A stretch of DNA of 26,064 nt. It comes from Rhodanobacter sp. UBA5168. Its GTDB lineage: Bacteria; Pseudomonadota; Gammaproteobacteria; Xanthomonadales; Rhodanobacteraceae. Every line of letters begins with the position of its first letter. The stretch's first letter is position 1. A program made the translations under genes and the position numbers. Location of the stretch: the NCBI GenBank assembly GCA_002413455.1, contig DHXA01000025.1, forward strand, positions 8,356-34,419. The letters are read 5' to 3'. The notes below the pieces were generated by a model, which saw nothing but the letters and a program-made list of their open reading frames with translations, was not told the DNA's origin and ran no database searches. Below, piece after piece: positions 24,249 through 26,064 of this stretch.

Positions 24249-24788
24249 TCAGGACTTCGTCGTCGCGGCCGAAACGGTGGCCTTGCCGGCATGGCATTCG
24301 AAGCGGAATACATAGGCGAGGCTGAATGGCTGCGTCCCGCTGTCGACCAAGTGGCTGTTGCCGTCGGCATCCGCGGCCCAGCGGTTGATCGTCAGCGGAT
24401 TGAACCGCCATTGCAGCACCGCCACGCGCACGGCGGCGATGAAGGCACGCCGGTCGGCGTCCGCCTGCACCTCACCCGCCACGCGCACTTCACCAACCTT
24501 GCCGGCCCCGTCGACGATCAACAACGCCGGCACTTCCTGCGACGGCGGGCAGCCGGCGAGCAGGCTTGGCGGATACATGGGGGTCACGCGCTGGAACGGT
24601 GTGCCGCCGCTGGACACTTCGCCCAGCGCCAGCTGGTAACGCCTCGTGCCGGCCGGCACCACCTCCCGCCAGGAAGCATCGCCGGTGCTGGGAGAAAGAG
24701 CCGGTGTCGGCTGTGTCGTGGCGCAGCCGGCCAGCATCAACAGCAGCCCACAGCATGCGTTACGCCAACCGGTTGCCCGCCACGTCAT
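24249..24788 (-). CDS. Lipoprotein with TonB-C-like domain, unknown function
   Basis: A 179-residue protein. The start at MTWRATGWRNACCG is chosen because it opens a lipoprotein signal peptide with the lipobox LMLAGC (mature Cys about residue 21). The frame runs further upstream across the terminator at 24831, which is not credible as coding. Residues about 70-150 (VTPMYPPSLLAGCPPSQEVP, then ALLIVDGAGKVGEVRVAGE, then AVLQWRFNPLT) follow the pattern of TonB C-terminal domains (YP...V...V...G.V..V.V..S...A...A...W.F.P). Without the TonB membrane anchor and proline-rich linker it is unlikely to be a true TonB. It lies between the atp operon terminator and glmU. Confidence 0.75.
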   Translation of the reverse strand: MTWRATGWRNACCGLLLMLAGCATTQPTPALSPSTGDASWREVVPAGTRRYQLALGEVSSGGTPFQRVTPMYPPSLLAGCPPSQEVPALLIVDGAGKVGEVRVAGEVQADADRRAFIAAVRVAVLQWRFNPLTINRWAADADGNSHLVDSGTQPFSLAYVFRFECHAGKATVSAATTKS

Positions 24789-24830
24789 CGTGATCGTGCC
24801 CGCCTGCCCAAACCTGCATCGTGCCGACGC

Positions 24831-24859
24831 AAAAACGCCGGCACAAGGCCGGCGTTTTT
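24831..24859 (-). terminator. Bidirectional rho-independent terminator after atpC
   Basis: AAAAACGCCGGC, a five-base loop ACAAG, then GCCGGCGTTTTT form a perfect 12-bp stem that includes A and T tracts on both sides. It lies 37 bases downstream of the atpC stop and should end the atp operon transcript. By symmetry it could also stop plus-strand transcription. Confidence 0.95.
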
Positions 24860-24896
24860 CGAGCGTCCGCACAAGAACGTGCGGGCTCCGCCGAAC

Positions 24897-25322
24897 TCAG
24901 TGCTTGAGGCTCTTGCGCAGACGCTCCAGCGCCTGCAGCTGGGTCATCGCCTGGACCAGCTTGGCCTGGGCCTCGGCGATCTCCATCGCGTCGGTGCGGT
25001 TGGCCAGCGCGTCTTCGGCTTCCTTCTTGGCGCGCTGCGCGGAAGCCTCGTCGAGGTCAGCGGCGCGGGCAGCGGTGTCGGCCAGCACGGTGATCACCTG
25101 CGGCTGCACTTCCAGAATGCCGCCGGAAACCCAGAACTGCTGGCGCTCACCGTTGGCCAGCAACACGTCGACATGGCCCGGCTTGAGCCGGGTGATCAGT
25201 GGCGCGTGGCGAGGGGTGATGCCCAGCTCGCCGATTTCGCCGGTGGCAACGACCATCGTCGCGTCGCCGGAGAAGATCTCGGCTTCGGCACTGACGATGT
25301 CGACGCGAATGGTTTGGGTCAT
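24897..25322 (-). CDS. atpC: F1Fo ATP synthase epsilon subunit
   Basis: A 141-residue subunit of the F1 central stalk. The start [20 protein letters not shown] is typical of the family. [22 protein letters not shown] and [20 protein letters not shown] mark the N-terminal beta-sandwich. The C-terminal helical hairpin ([34 protein letters not shown]) is complete. It follows atpD in the usual order, but the gap is 147 bases and contains hairpins. The frame is open upstream to 25409, but that part is not conserved. Confidence 0.97.
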   Translation of the reverse strand: MTQTIRVDIVSAEAEIFSGDATMVVATGEIGELGITPRHAPLITRLKPGHVDVLLANGERQQFWVSGGILEVQPQVITVLADTAARAADLDEASAQRAKKEAEDALANRTDAMEIAEAQAKLVQAMTQLQALERLRKSLKH

Positions 25323-25352
25323 GGTGTTTGTCTCGCTTTGCTCGACGGAATC

Positions 25353-25374
25353 CCGCAAGGGGACTTCCTTGCGG
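25353..25374. repeat. Hairpin in the atpD-atpC gap
   Basis: CCGCAAGG and CCTTGCGG form a perfect 8-bp stem around a six-base loop, 31 bases upstream of the atpC start. A second, imperfect pairing in the same gap joins the GGGAATGGGGAACGGGAG stretch near 25380-25397 with the TCCCGTCCCCGACCTCCGTT stretch near 25433-25456. There is no T tract after the small hairpin, so it is more likely an mRNA feature than a terminator. Confidence 0.5.
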
Positions 25375-25469
25375 TCGCCGGGAATGGGGAACGGGAGCGG
25401 ATGGAGCAAGTGCGCGACCGCCGCAACACCCTGGTTTCCCGTCCCCGACCTCCGTTCCCGCTTCTACGC

Positions 25470-26064
<595 letters not shown>

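Noticed and set aside
22376..24325. 649-codon plus-strand frame over the chorismatase end and glmU
   Set aside because: It crosses two real genes on opposite strands and has no family resemblance.

Overview
The window is high-GC DNA (strong G/C preference at third codon positions) from a gammaproteobacterium, most likely of the Xanthomonadales, Rhodanobacter/Dyella-like side. This placement is inferred from gene content: a xanthomonadin/aryl-polyene type pigment locus that uses a XanB2-type chorismatase, plus protein styles (DUF1453 membrane protein, hemF, gpmA, glmU, atpDC) common there. No RNA gene, CRISPR array or insertion sequence was seen. The one mobile-type trace is a REP-like long inverted repeat at 7526-7597.

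Layout. Positions 1-1493 hold the 3' part of a GAF/GGDEF/EAL c-di-GMP phosphodiesterase gene, followed by a small secreted protein (1569-1961). On the minus strand lie a DUF1453-like membrane protein (2010-2552) and a two-gene polysaccharide unit: a PgaC-like family 2 glycosyltransferase (4058-5449) and a TPR plus beta-barrel outer-membrane protein (2658-4061), joined by an ATGA overlap. A credible sigma70 promoter and a bulged palindrome precede this pair. Then come gpmA (minus), a secreted protein of 18-residue beta-helix-like repeats (plus), the REP-like repeat, hemF (minus) and a YdcF/DUF218 membrane protein (minus).

The core of the window is 9553-22748, an aryl-polyene (xanthomonadin-like) cluster in three transcription units. 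The plus-strand unit has a ketoacyl synthase, a half-length chain-length-factor-like ketoacyl synthase, a glycosyltransferase broken by about five frameshifts, a CPA2-type cation/proton antiporter and a flavin-dependent halogenase. The minus-strand unit, read from 21663 down to 15246, has an acyl carrier protein, a COG4648 membrane protein, an ApeI-type dehydratase, an LpxL/HtrB-like acyltransferase, a LolA-like protein, an MMPL exporter, an ApeP-type dehydratase and a FabG-type reductase. A divergent plus-strand gene encodes the chorismatase. The inferred pathway is: chorismate to hydroxybenzoate; loading on the ACP; chain growth by KS/CLF with reduction and two hotdog dehydratases; halogenation; acyl/glycosyl attachment to a lipid; and export by MMPL with LolA-like help. 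The ligase that would load the starter acid is not in the window.

The right end is housekeeping, all minus strand: glmU, a TonB-C-like lipoprotein, a perfect bidirectional terminator, atpC and the C-terminal part of atpD.
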